Notes: generated from the sequence alone by a model not told the origin. A stretch of 64,000 nucleotides of DNA from Hymenobacter sp. BT18 (GCF_012273015.1 NZ_CP050954.1:3946001-4010000); one strand, 5' to 3'; shown: positions 16,172 to 25,108, numbered from the stretch's first letter. Translations and numbers: made by a program.

Positions 16172-17598
16172 ATCCCGTTGCATCCTTTCCGTATGTCTAT
16201 TTCCTGGGCGTGGGTGGCATTGGCATGTCGGCGCTGGCGCGTTGGTTTGCTGCCAACGGCCACCAGGTAAGCGGCTATGATAAAACGTCTACGCCGCTTA
16301 CGCAGGCCCTGGAAGCCGAGGGCATTGCCATTCACTACGACGACGCGGTAACGAGCATTCCGGCCGTGGTGCGCGAAAACCGCGAGCAGACGCTCGTCGT
16401 GCTTACGCCGGCTATTCCCAAAAATCATCAGGAGTGGGCCTGGCTGCAAGCCGAAGGCTATGACATCCGCAAGCGCAGCCAGGTGCTGGGCGTACTCACC
16501 CAGGGCCGCCGTACCATTGCCGTAGCAGGTACGCACGGCAAAACAACTACCAGCAGCATGGTAGCGCACCTCCTGCACCACAGCGGCGTGAATTGTGCGG
16601 CTTTCCTGGGCGGAATTTCCGTGAACCTGGGCTCCAACCTGCTACTGCCCACGCCCGGCCCGGATGCCGATAAGGCCCCGGTGGTGGTGGAGGCAGACGA
16701 GTACGACCGTTCTTTCCTGACGCTGCGGCCCACCATGGCTATTGTAACCAGCACCGATGCCGACCACCTCGACATCTACGGCGACAAAGAGGCTCTGGTA
16801 GAATCGTTTCGGCAGTTTGTGCGGCAGATAGAGCCCGGTGGTACGCTCATCATCAACCACACGGCCGATGAAAGCGTAGCGGCAGCGGCCCCGGCCGGCG
16901 TCACGGTGGTACGCTACGGCCTTTCGGCCAGCCAAGGGCCGGAGCTGTACGCGGCTAACATTACCGCGCAGGGCCACCAGTTTCATTTCGACCTGCACAG
17001 TGCCCAGGCTGTGGTGAGCGAGCTGGAACTGGCAGTGCCGGGCTACCACAACGTGGAAAATATGCTGGCGGCCGCCTACGTGGCGCTGCTGCTCGGGGTA
17101 GAACCAGCTATACTGCAGGAAGCCGTGGCCGCTTACCGAGGCGTGAAGCGGCGGTTTGAGTTTGTCGTGACCACCAAGCAGAATATCTACGTGGACGACT
17201 ATGCGCATCACCCGCGGGAAATAGAGGCTTTCCTGCGCTCTTTACGGGCGCTCTATCCGCAAAAACGGTTGCGCGTAATTTTTCAGCCGCATTTATTTTC
17301 TCGTACCCGGGATTTTGCTGCGGGTTTTGCCGAAAGTTTAAGTATTGCCGATGAAGTGCGCTTGCTGGATATTTATCCAGCGCGGGAATTACCTATTGAT
17401 GGAGTTTCTTCCGAAATAATTTTCCACGATATTACTTCGCCATCTAAACTCCTGCAAACCAAGGAAGAAGTAGTGCGCGACGCGCAAACAGATACATCTT
17501 TCGACGTGCTGGCAACCGTTGGTGCCGGTGACATTGATCAGTTGGTGCCGCGCTTAAAAAATATTTTACAAAACCGTTGGAATGGACCTGAAGCGTAA
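16168..17598 (+). CDS. murC: UDP-MurNAc--L-alanine ligase MurC
   Basis: A 476-residue ligase for the first amino acid of the stem peptide. The N-terminal domain begins VYFLGVGGIGMSALARWFA, the ATP loop is VAGTHGKTTTSSMVAHLL (residues about 115-132), with EADEYDRSFL and the C-terminal YVDDYAHHPREIEAFL characteristic of MurC. The last 120 codons (after about 17240) use markedly more A/T-ending codons (TTT, TTA, ATT, AAA) than the rest of the gene. The start overlaps murG, and the end overlaps ftsQ by 17 bp. Confidence 0.95.
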   Translation: MNPVASFPYVYFLGVGGIGMSALARWFAANGHQVSGYDKTSTPLTQALEAEGIAIHYDDAVTSIPAVVRENREQTLVVLTPAIPKNHQEWAWLQAEGYDIRKRSQVLGVLTQGRRTIAVAGTHGKTTTSSMVAHLLHHSGVNCAAFLGGISVNLGSNLLLPTPGPDADKAPVVVEADEYDRSFLTLRPTMAIVTSTDADHLDIYGDKEALVESFRQFVRQIEPGGTLIINHTADESVAAAAPAGVTVVRYGLSASQGPELYAANITAQGHQFHFDLHSAQAVVSELELAVPGYHNVENMLAAAYVALLLGVEPAILQEAVAAYRGVKRRFEFVVTTKQNIYVDDYAHHPREIEAFLRSLRALYPQKRLRVIFQPHLFSRTRDFAAGFAESLSIADEVRLLDIYPARELPIDGVSSEIIFHDITSPSKLLQTKEEVVRDAQTDTSFDVLATVGAGDIDQLVPRLKNILQNRWNGPEA

Positions 17599-18346
17599 GG
17601 CCAATAATTTACTTTTCGCTACCGGCTGTCTGGTACTGTTTGCCGCGCTGGCGGTATTTGCCGGCGTGCGGCAAATGCAGCGCCCGGTAGGGCAGGTTGT
17701 GGTTTCCATTGGCAACGAATTCAATAATTATTTCATCAGTGAGCGGGAAGTAACGAGCCTGCTCACCCACAACGGGCGGCAACGCCTGGAAGGAGCCGAG
17801 CCCGAAGAGCTAAACTTAAAAGCCCTCGAAACGCGCCTGAAAGCCCATAGCTTCGTAAAGGACGCCCAAGTATACCGCGACCTGGCGGGCAACCTGCACG
17901 CCGATGTGCGCCAGAACCGGCCCATAGCCCGCCTGGTACACGCCAATACCCGTCTCGACAGCTATATCGATGCAGATGGGCAACACCTGCCGCTTTCCTC
18001 CCTGTTCACGGCGCGGGTAGTGCCCATTACGCGCCAAGGCAATCAACCCTTGCAACCTGCATTTTTTCAGGATTCCACGGGGCGCCGGTATTTGGATTTC
18101 CTCCGGTACGTGGATGAGCATCCGTTCTGGCGGGCGCAGGTGGCGGAAGTATTTATTGGGCCAAATGGAAAATTATCCTTCACGCAACAGGTTGGTGACC
18201 AGCGTGTAGAATTTGGCTTTCCCGAGAATATTTCAGAAAAATTTGCGAAACTAATGGTATTTTACCGGCAGATACCGCCTGTATTGGGCTGGAATACGTA
18301 CCACCGCGTCAACGTCGAATTCAAAGATCAAATTATTTGTGAGTAA
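17582..18346 (+). CDS. ftsQ: Cell-division protein FtsQ
   Basis: A 254-residue bitopic protein: a short cytoplasmic N terminus, one membrane segment (residues about 9-29) and a periplasmic part with a POTRA-like domain (NYFISEREVTSLLT ... FVKDAQVYRDLAGNLHADV) followed by the FtsQ beta domain. FtsQ recruits FtsL and the septal synthase. Sequence identity to proteobacterial FtsQ is low, but length, topology and its place between murC and ftsA make the call good. The start lies inside murC. Codon use is AT-richer than in most of the cluster. Confidence 0.88.
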   Translation: MDLKRKANNLLFATGCLVLFAALAVFAGVRQMQRPVGQVVVSIGNEFNNYFISEREVTSLLTHNGRQRLEGAEPEELNLKALETRLKAHSFVKDAQVYRDLAGNLHADVRQNRPIARLVHANTRLDSYIDADGQHLPLSSLFTARVVPITRQGNQPLQPAFFQDSTGRRYLDFLRYVDEHPFWRAQVAEVFIGPNGKLSFTQQVGDQRVEFGFPENISEKFAKLMVFYRQIPPVLGWNTYHRVNVEFKDQIICE

Positions 18347-18362
18347 GCTTCTGCTTGCTTCT

Positions 18363-18384
18363 ACGCCTCAAATAGGCGTTTTTT
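18363..18384 (+). terminator. Terminator-like hairpin between ftsQ and ftsA
   Basis: ACGCCT (18363-18368) pairs with AGGCGT (18374-18379) across a 5-nt loop and is followed by a run of T (18379-18384). It has the shape of a short intrinsic terminator yet lies inside the co-directional cluster, so partial termination (attenuation) ahead of ftsA-ftsZ is possible. Confidence 0.5.
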
Positions 18385-18432
18385 GCAAAACATCCTCCCC
18401 CCGAACCCTCCAACTTCACTCGCCTCCGTCTC

Positions 18433-19794
18433 ATGCAACACGATAAGATTGTAGTCGGCCTCGACATTGGTACTACCAAAATATGCGCGCTGGTAGGGCG
18501 CAAAAACGAGTTCGGCAAGCTTGAGATTTTGGGCATGGGCAAAGCCGTGTCCGAAGGCGTAGTGCGCGGCATTGTGTCGAACATCGACAAAACCGTAGAC
18601 GCCATCAAGAAAGCCATTCGTCAGGCCGAAGAGCAATCCGGTATCAATATTGGCGTGGTGAACGTGGGTATTGCCGGTCAGCACATCAAGAGCCTCCAGC
18701 ACAACGGCAGCATCACCCGCGCTTCGCAGGACAGCGAAATCACGCAGGACGACGTGAACCGCCTCACCAACGATATGTACCGGCTGGTAACCCCGCCCGG
18801 CTCCGAAATCATTCACGTAATGCCCCAGGACTACAAGGTGGATTACGAGGAGGGCATCATGGACCCGGTGGGCATGTCGGGCGTGCGGCTGGAAGGCAAC
18901 TTCCACATCATCACGGCGCAGAGCACGGCCATCAACAACATCAACAAGTGCGTGACCAAGGCGGGCCTGGAAATCGATAACCTGATTCTGGAGCCCCTGG
19001 CGTCGAGCATGTCGGTGCTGAGCGAGGAGGAAAAAGAAGCCGGCGTGGCCCTGATTGACATTGGCGGCGGCACTACCGACCTGGCCATCTTCAAAGACGG
19101 CATTATCCGCCACGCGGCGGTACTGCCCTTCGGCGGTAACATCGTGACAAGCGACATTAAGCAGGGCTGCCTGGTGATGCAGAACCAAGCCGAGCAACTC
19201 AAGGTGAAGTTCGGTAAGGCCATTGCCGAGGAAGCTTCCGAGTACGAAATCGTGAGCATCCCGGGCCTGCGCGACCGGGCCCCCAAGGAAATTTCCCTTA
19301 AGAACCTGGCCTACATCATTGAGGCCCGGATGGAGGAAATTATCGAGCTGGTGTACGCCGAAATTCAGCGCACGGGCCACGGCGACAAACTCGCCGCCGG
19401 CATTGTGCTGACGGGCGGCGGCTCGCAGCTGCAGAACCTGGTGCAGCTAACCGAGTACGTAACCGGCTTGGATACTCGCATTGGCTACCCCAACGAGCAC
19501 CTAGGCAAAAGCAAGATTGAAGCGGTAAAGTCGCCGATGTATGCTACTACCGTGGGCTTGGTGCTATCCGGCTACCGTTCCCTCGACGAGCGGCAGAACC
19601 GGAACAGCTACGAGGAGGAAGTTTACCGTGCCGCCCCGGAAGTACGGCCGGTGGCCAGCCAGCCCATTGCTCCGGCAACGCCGCCGGCGCCTGCCGAGCC
19701 GAAAAAGCCTTCGGGCGCTGGTAAGTTCTTCCAAGACATCATCAGCCGCACGAAAGGGTTACTCATCAACGATTTCGACGACCAACAGTACTAA
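18433..19794 (+). CDS. ftsA: Cell-division actin-like ATPase FtsA
   Basis: A 453-residue member of the actin/HSP70 fold that anchors FtsZ to the membrane. Phosphate 1 is VVGLDIGTTKICALVG (residues about 6-21), the 1C/SHS2 region follows, phosphate 2 is ALIDIGGGTTDLAIFKDG and the adenosine loop is IVLTGGGSQLQNLVQL. After a Pro/Ala-rich linker the C-terminal tail (FFQDIISRTKGLLIND) is an amphipathic helix that would bind the membrane. It is 86 bp after ftsQ, with a hairpin between, and 126 bp before ftsZ. Confidence 0.96.
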   Translation: MQHDKIVVGLDIGTTKICALVGRKNEFGKLEILGMGKAVSEGVVRGIVSNIDKTVDAIKKAIRQAEEQSGINIGVVNVGIAGQHIKSLQHNGSITRASQDSEITQDDVNRLTNDMYRLVTPPGSEIIHVMPQDYKVDYEEGIMDPVGMSGVRLEGNFHIITAQSTAINNINKCVTKAGLEIDNLILEPLASSMSVLSEEEKEAGVALIDIGGGTTDLAIFKDGIIRHAAVLPFGGNIVTSDIKQGCLVMQNQAEQLKVKFGKAIAEEASEYEIVSIPGLRDRAPKEISLKNLAYIIEARMEEIIELVYAEIQRTGHGDKLAAGIVLTGGGSQLQNLVQLTEYVTGLDTRIGYPNEHLGKSKIEAVKSPMYATTVGLVLSGYRSLDERQNRNSYEEEVYRAAPEVRPVASQPIAPATPPAPAEPKKPSGAGKFFQDIISRTKGLLINDFDDQQY

Positions 19795-19804
19795 AGTCAG
19801 TTAA

Positions 19805-19914
19805 TGGTTAAGAATTAATAATTAAGAATTGAGTTGGCGGAGCGCTGCTGATATGTTGGGGTGCCAGCTCTCAATTCTGATTCTTGGTTCTTAATTATTA
19901 ATTATTAATTGACA
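19805..19914 (+). repeat. AT-rich inverted repeat between ftsA and ftsZ
   Basis: The left arm (about 19808-19834, built of AATTAATAATTAAGAATTGA) is matched in reverse by the right arm (about 19870-19911), which contains CTCAATTCT, then TCTTAATTATTAATT with one extra repeat unit. The arms enclose about 35 bp of GC-rich sequence. It sits in an otherwise GC-rich operon, 10 bp ahead of the ftsZ ATG, and resembles in plan the elements before murD and sdhB. Confidence 0.7.
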
Positions 19915-19920
19915 CTCGTC

Positions 19921-21426
19921 ATGGATTTCAAATTCGATATTCCTTCCCAATCTAAGTCCATCATTAAGGTGATTGGCGTGGGCGGTGGTGGCTCCAATGC
20001 CGTAAACCACATGTTCAGCCAAGGCATTAAGGACGTAGAGTTTATTATCTGCAACACCGACAAGCAGGCCCTGGCTTCCTCGACGGTGCCCAACCGCCTG
20101 CAGATCGGCATGGACCTGACCGAAGGGCTGGGTGCCGGGGCCAACCCAGAGCGTGGTAAGCAAGCCGCTATCGAAAGCCGGGAGCAGATCCGCGAGTTGC
20201 TGAGCAACGGCACCAAAATGGTGTTCATTACGGCGGGTATGGGCGGGGGTACTGGTACCGGCGCAGCCCCTGTTATTGCCAAAGTGGCCAAGGAACTGGG
20301 TATTCTGACGGTAGGTATCGTAACGGCGCCTTTCATGTTTGAAGGCAAGAAAAAGCGCCAGCAAGCCGAAATGGGCATCCGGGACCTGAGCGACAACTGC
20401 GACACGGTGCTGGTGATTCTCAACGATAAGCTGCGCGAGATTTACGGCAACCTGCCCATCCGTGCGGCCTTCGCCAAGGCCGATAACGTGCTGAGCACCG
20501 CCGCCAAATCCATTGCGGAAATCATTACCGTAACGGCCGACGTGAACGTAGACTTTGAAGACGTGAAAACCGTCATGAAAGACTCGGGAGCAGCCGTAAT
20601 GGGCAGCAGCATCACGGAAGGGGAGAACCGGGCCCGCCGCTCGGCCGAAGAAGCCCTGGCCTCGCCGCTGCTCAACAACACCGACATCCACGGGGCGCAG
20701 AAGATTCTGCTCTCCATCATGTCGGGCGACCAAGCCGAACTGGAAATGGATGAGCTGACCGAAATCACGGAGTACATCCAGGACAAGGCCGGCCAGAACG
20801 CTGAAGTTATCTTCGGCCACGGCATCGACCCAACCCTGGGCCAGAGCATCCGGGTTACGGTTATTGCTACCGGCTTTGCCCGTGATGCGCACAACATCAC
20901 GCAGGTAGCCTCGTCTTCCGCTTCGTCGGAAACCCTTCCTGCGCCCGACCCGCAGATCAATATCTTCGATAAAGACCGGCAGGATGCTCCGGCGCCTACA
21001 ACGGTAATTCCTTCTTTCGGAATGCCGGTGCCAGTAGCTTCGGTGCCCGCAGCTCCGGAGCCGCCGAAAGTAACCTTTGATCTGGAAACGTCGCCATATA
21101 CGTACGAGCCGCCGGTAGCGGCTCCGTCTACCCCGGCGCCTGAGCCCATTGTGTTTCAGCACCCGGTACCCGCTGCGCAGCCCTTAGCTTCCCGCCCGGC
21201 GCTGGATGCCCGGGCCGAGGAGCGGCGGCGGCGCTTGCAGGAGCTTAGCAACGGCTTGTCGAACGAAGCAATCAAGGACCAGTTGGATACGCCTGCCTAT
21301 CTGCGCCGCCAAGTAAAGCTAGAGAATGTAGTGCCTTCCAGTGAGCGGAATATTTCGCGCTTCAACTTGTCCGACGACAACGAGCTGCTGGGCGACAACC
21401 GGTTCCTGCACGATAATGTGGATTAG
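19921..21426 (+). CDS. ftsZ: Cell-division GTPase FtsZ
   Basis: A 501-residue tubulin homologue. The nucleotide-binding regions are IKVIGVGGGGSNAVNHM (residues about 16-32), the tubulin signature MGGGTGTGAAPVIAKVAKE (about 107-125) and the T7 loop with NVDFEDVKTVM. The GTPase core ends near residue 325; a Pro/Ala-rich linker leads to a Bacteroidota-type C terminus (TPAYLRRQVKLEN ... FLHDNVD). An upstream TTG opens the frame four codons earlier, within the inverted repeat; the ATG at 19921 is chosen. It forms the division ring and closes the dcw cluster. Confidence 0.97.
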   Translation: MDFKFDIPSQSKSIIKVIGVGGGGSNAVNHMFSQGIKDVEFIICNTDKQALASSTVPNRLQIGMDLTEGLGAGANPERGKQAAIESREQIRELLSNGTKMVFITAGMGGGTGTGAAPVIAKVAKELGILTVGIVTAPFMFEGKKKRQQAEMGIRDLSDNCDTVLVILNDKLREIYGNLPIRAAFAKADNVLSTAAKSIAEIITVTADVNVDFEDVKTVMKDSGAAVMGSSITEGENRARRSAEEALASPLLNNTDIHGAQKILLSIMSGDQAELEMDELTEITEYIQDKAGQNAEVIFGHGIDPTLGQSIRVTVIATGFARDAHNITQVASSSASSETLPAPDPQINIFDKDRQDAPAPTTVIPSFGMPVPVASVPAAPEPPKVTFDLETSPYTYEPPVAAPSTPAPEPIVFQHPVPAAQPLASRPALDARAEERRRRLQELSNGLSNEAIKDQLDTPAYLRRQVKLENVVPSSERNISRFNLSDDNELLGDNRFLHDNVD

Positions 21427-21438
21427 GTTCTCTGGAAC

Positions 21439-21504
21439 CACACCTTCTTAAAAAGAAAACCCCGCTGGAATATCCCAGCGGGGTTTTCTTTTTAAGAAGG
21501 TGTG
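21439..21504. terminator. Perfect 30-bp hairpin terminator after ftsZ
   Basis: Arms at 21439-21468 and 21475-21504 are exact reverse complements over 30 bp with a 6-nt loop (AATATC). The core CCCCGCTGG/CCAGCGGGG is followed by TTTTCTTTTT on the plus strand and, by symmetry, on the minus strand too, so it can end both ftsZ and the convergent small lipoprotein gene, whose stop lies 4 bp away. Confidence 0.9.
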
Positions 21505-21507
21505 AGT

Positions 21508-21678
21508 TTAAGGCTTGACGGGCTCAACCAGGAGGGTACTTGCAATGGTATCGGTGGTTGCCACAAGCCTAGTTGGTTCAGCTATTTCGCGGTCCACAGA
21601 AAGCGGGTGCGTAACGGCATGGCTACACGCTCCGAATAACGGAGAAAGCAGCAACAAAAGGTAGAAGATGCGTTTCAT
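21508..21678 (-). CDS. Small lipoprotein (56 residues), unknown function
   Basis: An ATG at 21678 opens a 56-codon frame. The first 18 residues are a lipoprotein signal peptide (MKRIFYLLLLLSPLFGACS, lipobox LFGAC with Cys18). The short mature part, rich in Thr, Val and Pro (e.g. RLVATTDTIASTLLV), matches nothing I recognise. It lies downstream of and co-directional with the di-haem enzyme operon (gap about 86 bp) and ends at the shared hairpin terminator. Too short for family assignment; a clean signal peptide makes it likely real. Confidence 0.6.
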   Translation of the reverse strand: MKRIFYLLLLLSPLFGACSHAVTHPLSVDREIAEPTRLVATTDTIASTLLVEPVKP

Positions 21679-21764
21679 TATGCGCCTGATACGAAAGGTT
21701 AATCAGGGAGTTACTAGCCAGTAAAAATATAACGCATTTAAGTAACTATATAGTTCCGTGAAGA

Positions 21765-22880
21765 TTAGAGTTGAAACGGATTACTAAAACGTGGGTCTTT
21801 GATAAAAGCAGAATCGGTGAGAGTGCGCAGAAAGGCTATTAGCTGCTGCTTCTCCTTGGCCGTCAGATCCAGCTTGGTTCCATTGGGGGTATTGGAAAGT
21901 AGGAGGTTGGGGTCGAGGAAGGGACTGGCGCGCTCCACGTGTTCGTTATAATGGTCTACCACGTCTTCCAGGGTCTGGAAACGGCCATCGTGCATGTAGG
22001 GAGCCGTAAGTGCAATGTTGCGCAGGGATGGTGCCCGGAACTTGCCCTGATCTGCCACTTGGCCAGTAATGCCTCCACGGCCGGTGTCAGCAAATGCGGC
22101 GTCCAGGCCATTGTTGAAGAACTCTGGGGAGCTGAAAAGGCCGGTGGTTTCGAGGTGGCAATGGTGACAAGCCGCACCCCGCACAAAAATGCCGCCTACT
22201 TCACCCGGATGACTTCGAAAAAGCAGCGCCCCCATCTGTTCGTCGCGCGTCAGGTCGGCTTCACGGCGGAGGTAACGGTCGTAGCGCGAGTTGGCCGAAA
22301 GTAAGGTGCGCTCAAATTGGGCCAGAGCTTTCAGCAGGTTGGCTTCGGTGATAAGTCGGCTGCCAAACGCCTTTTCAAACAGGGGTGGGTATAGGTCTGT
22401 CTGCTGGAGCTTGCGCACACCTTCGCCCAGCGTTTGGTGCATTTCCACGGGATTTTCGAGGGGCAGCCGCGCCTGATCTTCGAGGCTTCGGGCCGCGCCG
22501 TCCCAGTTAAGGCTAAACTCCCACAACACGTTGGCCAGCGACATGGTGGAGCGCTGGTGCTGCTGGCCATCTACACCCAGCGCCCGGGCCCGGCCATCGG
22601 TAAAAGCCTTGCTTTGCTGGTGGCAGCTACCGCAGGAAAGAGTGTTGTTGCGGGAAAGCCGCGGCTCGTAGAATAGCATGCGCCCCAGGGCTACGCCTTC
22701 TACAGTGAGCAGGTTATCCGCCGGTATTGCCGGCCTGGCTGGCAACCCTCCCGGAATCTGCAGGTCGTAAGGCGTAGCGCTGAAGGGCGTGGGGGACGGC
22801 GGATCCGGCTCGCACCCACTGAGTAGGGCTGATACCGCGGCAACCACCAGCCAGCAGCGCCAAAAAGAAGAGAAGCCCAT
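21765..22880 (-). CDS. Di-haem cytochrome c peroxidase / MauG-family lipoprotein
   Basis: A 371-residue lipoprotein of the CcpA/MauG superfamily. The signal peptide ends in a lipobox (SALLSGC). Two c-type haem sites are visible: CGSCH in the N-terminal half and CHHCH in the C-terminal half. Conserved surroundings include LGRMLFYEPRLSRNNTLSCG, NPVEMHQTLGE and the barrel-like stretch APSLRNIALTAPYMHDGRF. A TTG nine codons upstream extends the frame; the ATG at 22880 is preferred as it begins the signal peptide. Family members reduce H2O2 or oxidise protein tryptophans; it is the second such enzyme in this operon. Confidence 0.88.
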   Translation of the reverse strand: MGFSSFWRCWLVVAAVSALLSGCEPDPPSPTPFSATPYDLQIPGGLPARPAIPADNLLTVEGVALGRMLFYEPRLSRNNTLSCGSCHQQSKAFTDGRARALGVDGQQHQRSTMSLANVLWEFSLNWDGAARSLEDQARLPLENPVEMHQTLGEGVRKLQQTDLYPPLFEKAFGSRLITEANLLKALAQFERTLLSANSRYDRYLRREADLTRDEQMGALLFRSHPGEVGGIFVRGAACHHCHLETTGLFSSPEFFNNGLDAAFADTGRGGITGQVADQGKFRAPSLRNIALTAPYMHDGRFQTLEDVVDHYNEHVERASPFLDPNLLLSNTPNGTKLDLTAKEKQQLIAFLRTLTDSAFIKDPRFSNPFQL

Positions 22881-23019
22881 ACGCGGCGCCGTGCTTGGTT
22901 GAGGCAAAGAAAGATAGTTTTAAAGCTGAACACTGGGGTGCGCCTGCCTCGTTCACCGCGACGGGAGCGAAGCCACTCCGAAGCTGGACAGCCTGGTTGG
23001 CAACTAAACGCTTGGGGTG

Positions 23020-24006
23020 CTAAAACAAGTACTTGGTTTGCTTAAAGCTATAGCCCAGGGCCAAGACCAGCCGGCCGGCGCTGGCGGGGTGGTCAGTAGT
23101 AGCGGTATATACCGGAAACTGTGCACTGGCATTCAGCGAAACGTTCTGGTAGTACACATCAATGCCAGGGCCCAGCAGCGCATTGTTCATGGCATGCTCC
23201 CCGGTGAGGTGACCCTCAAAGGTTTCTCCTTTGGTTTTCTCGTAGAAAAACTGCGCCGAGGGATACACCTGCCAGTTGCCCTTGAGCGGGAGGCGGTAAA
23301 ACAGATTGGCAAAGGTGCTGGAACTGGGGGCGGTGCTTTCTTGGAAGGCATTGCGGGTGGCCCGGCGGTAGCTGGTATTCAAACTAATGCCGACGTTCCG
23401 GTAGCTGCCGATGTAATTGGCGTAAACAAAGCCGTCGGTGGTGCCGGTCCCCGGCTGGGTAAGCGTAGGGTAGCGTCGTCCTTCCGCGTTGCGCCGGCGA
23501 AAGTCCCCGGTGGGCAGCTTGGTCCCGCCTCCCACAATCAGGCGGCTTTGCATTCCCGCTGTTTCAATGGCGCGCAGCAGATGGTAGCCGGCAAACAACG
23601 TCACGTCGCCCAGGCCCGACTGGGTTAGCTCCCGGCCATTGGCGTAGGACGTATTCATGGCAAAAGGCACAAAGGCGTTCAGCTCCACACGCTGGGCCAG
23701 AAAGTACTTAGCGCGCAGCTCGGCTACCCGGAATACCTCGTAATCGTGCGCATCGCCTTTGTGGGCGTGGCGGTAATTGTCGTCACGGTTCAGAGCAGCC
23801 GGAAAAAAGGGCCGCACGCCCGCGGGAAAAAAGCGGTGCTGTTGCCCTAGCTGCTGGTAGCCACTGAAGGCCCGGTAGCGGTGCATCAGGGATACGCTGC
23901 TTTGGTTGTCGTAGGGAGTGATGCCCATAAAGCAGCCGCAGATGTCACAGGCCCGGCCCCAGAGGGGCAACAGGCCGGCTAAAACAAAAAGAAACTGTCG
24001 TTTCAT
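23020..24006 (-). CDS. Outer-membrane beta-barrel protein of the MbnP operon
   Basis: A 328-residue secreted protein with a signal peptide (residues 1-18) followed immediately by a Cys-rich start ACDICGCFMGITPYDN with three cysteines in a CxxCxC pattern. The rest alternates in beta-strand fashion with many aromatic residues and ends in a strand (LVLALGYSFKQTKYLF) with a C-terminal Phe, as in outer-membrane barrels. No enzymatic motif is seen. It is flanked by two di-haem enzymes, which suggests a channel or scaffold for the same process. Function unknown. Confidence 0.7.
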   Translation of the reverse strand: MKRQFLFVLAGLLPLWGRACDICGCFMGITPYDNQSSVSLMHRYRAFSGYQQLGQQHRFFPAGVRPFFPAALNRDDNYRHAHKGDAHDYEVFRVAELRAKYFLAQRVELNAFVPFAMNTSYANGRELTQSGLGDVTLFAGYHLLRAIETAGMQSRLIVGGGTKLPTGDFRRRNAEGRRYPTLTQPGTGTTDGFVYANYIGSYRNVGISLNTSYRRATRNAFQESTAPSSSTFANLFYRLPLKGNWQVYPSAQFFYEKTKGETFEGHLTGEHAMNNALLGPGIDVYYQNVSLNASAQFPVYTATTDHPASAGRLVLALGYSFKQTKYLF

Positions 24007-24043
24007 GGCAGAAAATGCAGAAGGAGGTTGCGTAGAGCGGCTC

Positions 24044-25105
24044 TCAGCGGGGTTTTTCGCTCAGGCGTGGGTCGTGTAAGAATTGCTCATCGGTGAGCGT
24101 CGCCAGGAAAGCCAGCAGATCGGCTTGCTCCGCGGAAGTAAGCGGAATACCCAGCCGGCCATCGGGCTGGCGCAACAGCGGGTCAAGCGTGGCCGATTCG
24201 GTGACTCCGTGGTCGTAGTGGGCCAGCACCTGTGTCAGGGTTTCAAAGCGCCCATCGTGCATGTAAGGGGCCGTGCGCGCCACGTTCCGCAACGAGGGTA
24301 CCTTAAAGCGTCCTCGGTCCCTGGCTTGCCTTGTGATATGAGCGCGCCCCGAGTCCAGGGCAAAACCACCAGCGAGTCCATTGTTGCGGTAGGACTCGTC
24401 GGTGAATAGATCAGTGCCATGACAGGCGCTACACTTTTGCCGCAGGAGCGTCAGGCCGCGTACCTCAGCCGCCGAAAGGGTGCCACCGGCCTCGCCGCGG
24501 GCATAGTGGTCGTAGCGCGAGTTGCTGGACGTGAGAGCCGCCGTGAACTGAGCCAGCGCCTTCAGGAACTGCTGCGAGTCAATGGGCTTTTTTCCGTATA
24601 CCTGGGCAAACTGCTGCACGTACTTGGCGTCGGCATTAAGCGTGCGGAGCACGTTTTCCAGGGTCTCATCCATCTCCACGGGATTGGTGAGCGGGGCCAG
24701 TGGCATGGTTTCGAGGTGTTTGGCTCCACCATCCCAGAGCAAGTCCCGGCGCCAGCGCAGGTTCTGCAACGGAGGCGCATTGCGCGTACCCAGGCGGTTG
24801 TCTACCCCGTGGCTGACGCGGTGGTCGGCGTGGGCGAAGGCCGCAAACTGCTGATGGCAGCTGCCGCAGGACACGTCCTTAGTGCGCGACAGTTGCGGGT
24901 CATAAAACAGGGCGCGGCCCAACTCGAAGGCGGGGAGCGTGGGCGGGTTTGCTTCGGCGGCGTAAACGGGAGCCGGAAAGTTGCCCGGCACAGTTACGCC
25001 GGGCACTTCCGCTACGGGAGTTGCCGTTTCTGCCTGCCCACAAGCGGCCAGCCACAGATTGCCCGCCAGCGCTAAGGCTGTCAGCTGGAAAAGTCGTGGC
25101 CACAT
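24044..25105 (-). CDS. Di-haem enzyme, MbnH/MauG-like lipoprotein
   Basis: A 353-residue lipoprotein (signal peptide ending LWLAACGQ). Haem-binding motifs are CGSCH (in DVSCGSCHQQFAAFAHAD) and CSACH (in LLRQKCSACHGTDLFTD). Other conserved segments are LGRALFYDPQLSRTKD, NPVEMDETLENVL and VPSLRNVARTAPYMHDGRFE. It begins 3 bp after the stop of the MbnP-like gene, an arrangement matching mbnP-mbnH pairs, in which the di-haem enzyme oxidises a tryptophan of MbnP. The MbnH role is therefore inferred from context; simple cytochrome c peroxidase activity is the alternative. Confidence 0.85.
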   Translation of the reverse strand: MWPRLFQLTALALAGNLWLAACGQAETATPVAEVPGVTVPGNFPAPVYAAEANPPTLPAFELGRALFYDPQLSRTKDVSCGSCHQQFAAFAHADHRVSHGVDNRLGTRNAPPLQNLRWRRDLLWDGGAKHLETMPLAPLTNPVEMDETLENVLRTLNADAKYVQQFAQVYGKKPIDSQQFLKALAQFTAALTSSNSRYDHYARGEAGGTLSAAEVRGLTLLRQKCSACHGTDLFTDESYRNNGLAGGFALDSGRAHITRQARDRGRFKVPSLRNVARTAPYMHDGRFETLTQVLAHYDHGVTESATLDPLLRQPDGRLGIPLTSAEQADLLAFLATLTDEQFLHDPRLSEKPR

Positions 25106-25108
25106 ACC

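Noticed and set aside
18378..18385. Promoter-like TTG-N20-GTTTTTTG ahead of ftsA
   Set aside because: Two mismatches in the -7 element, and the T-run is better explained as part of the terminator-like hairpin.
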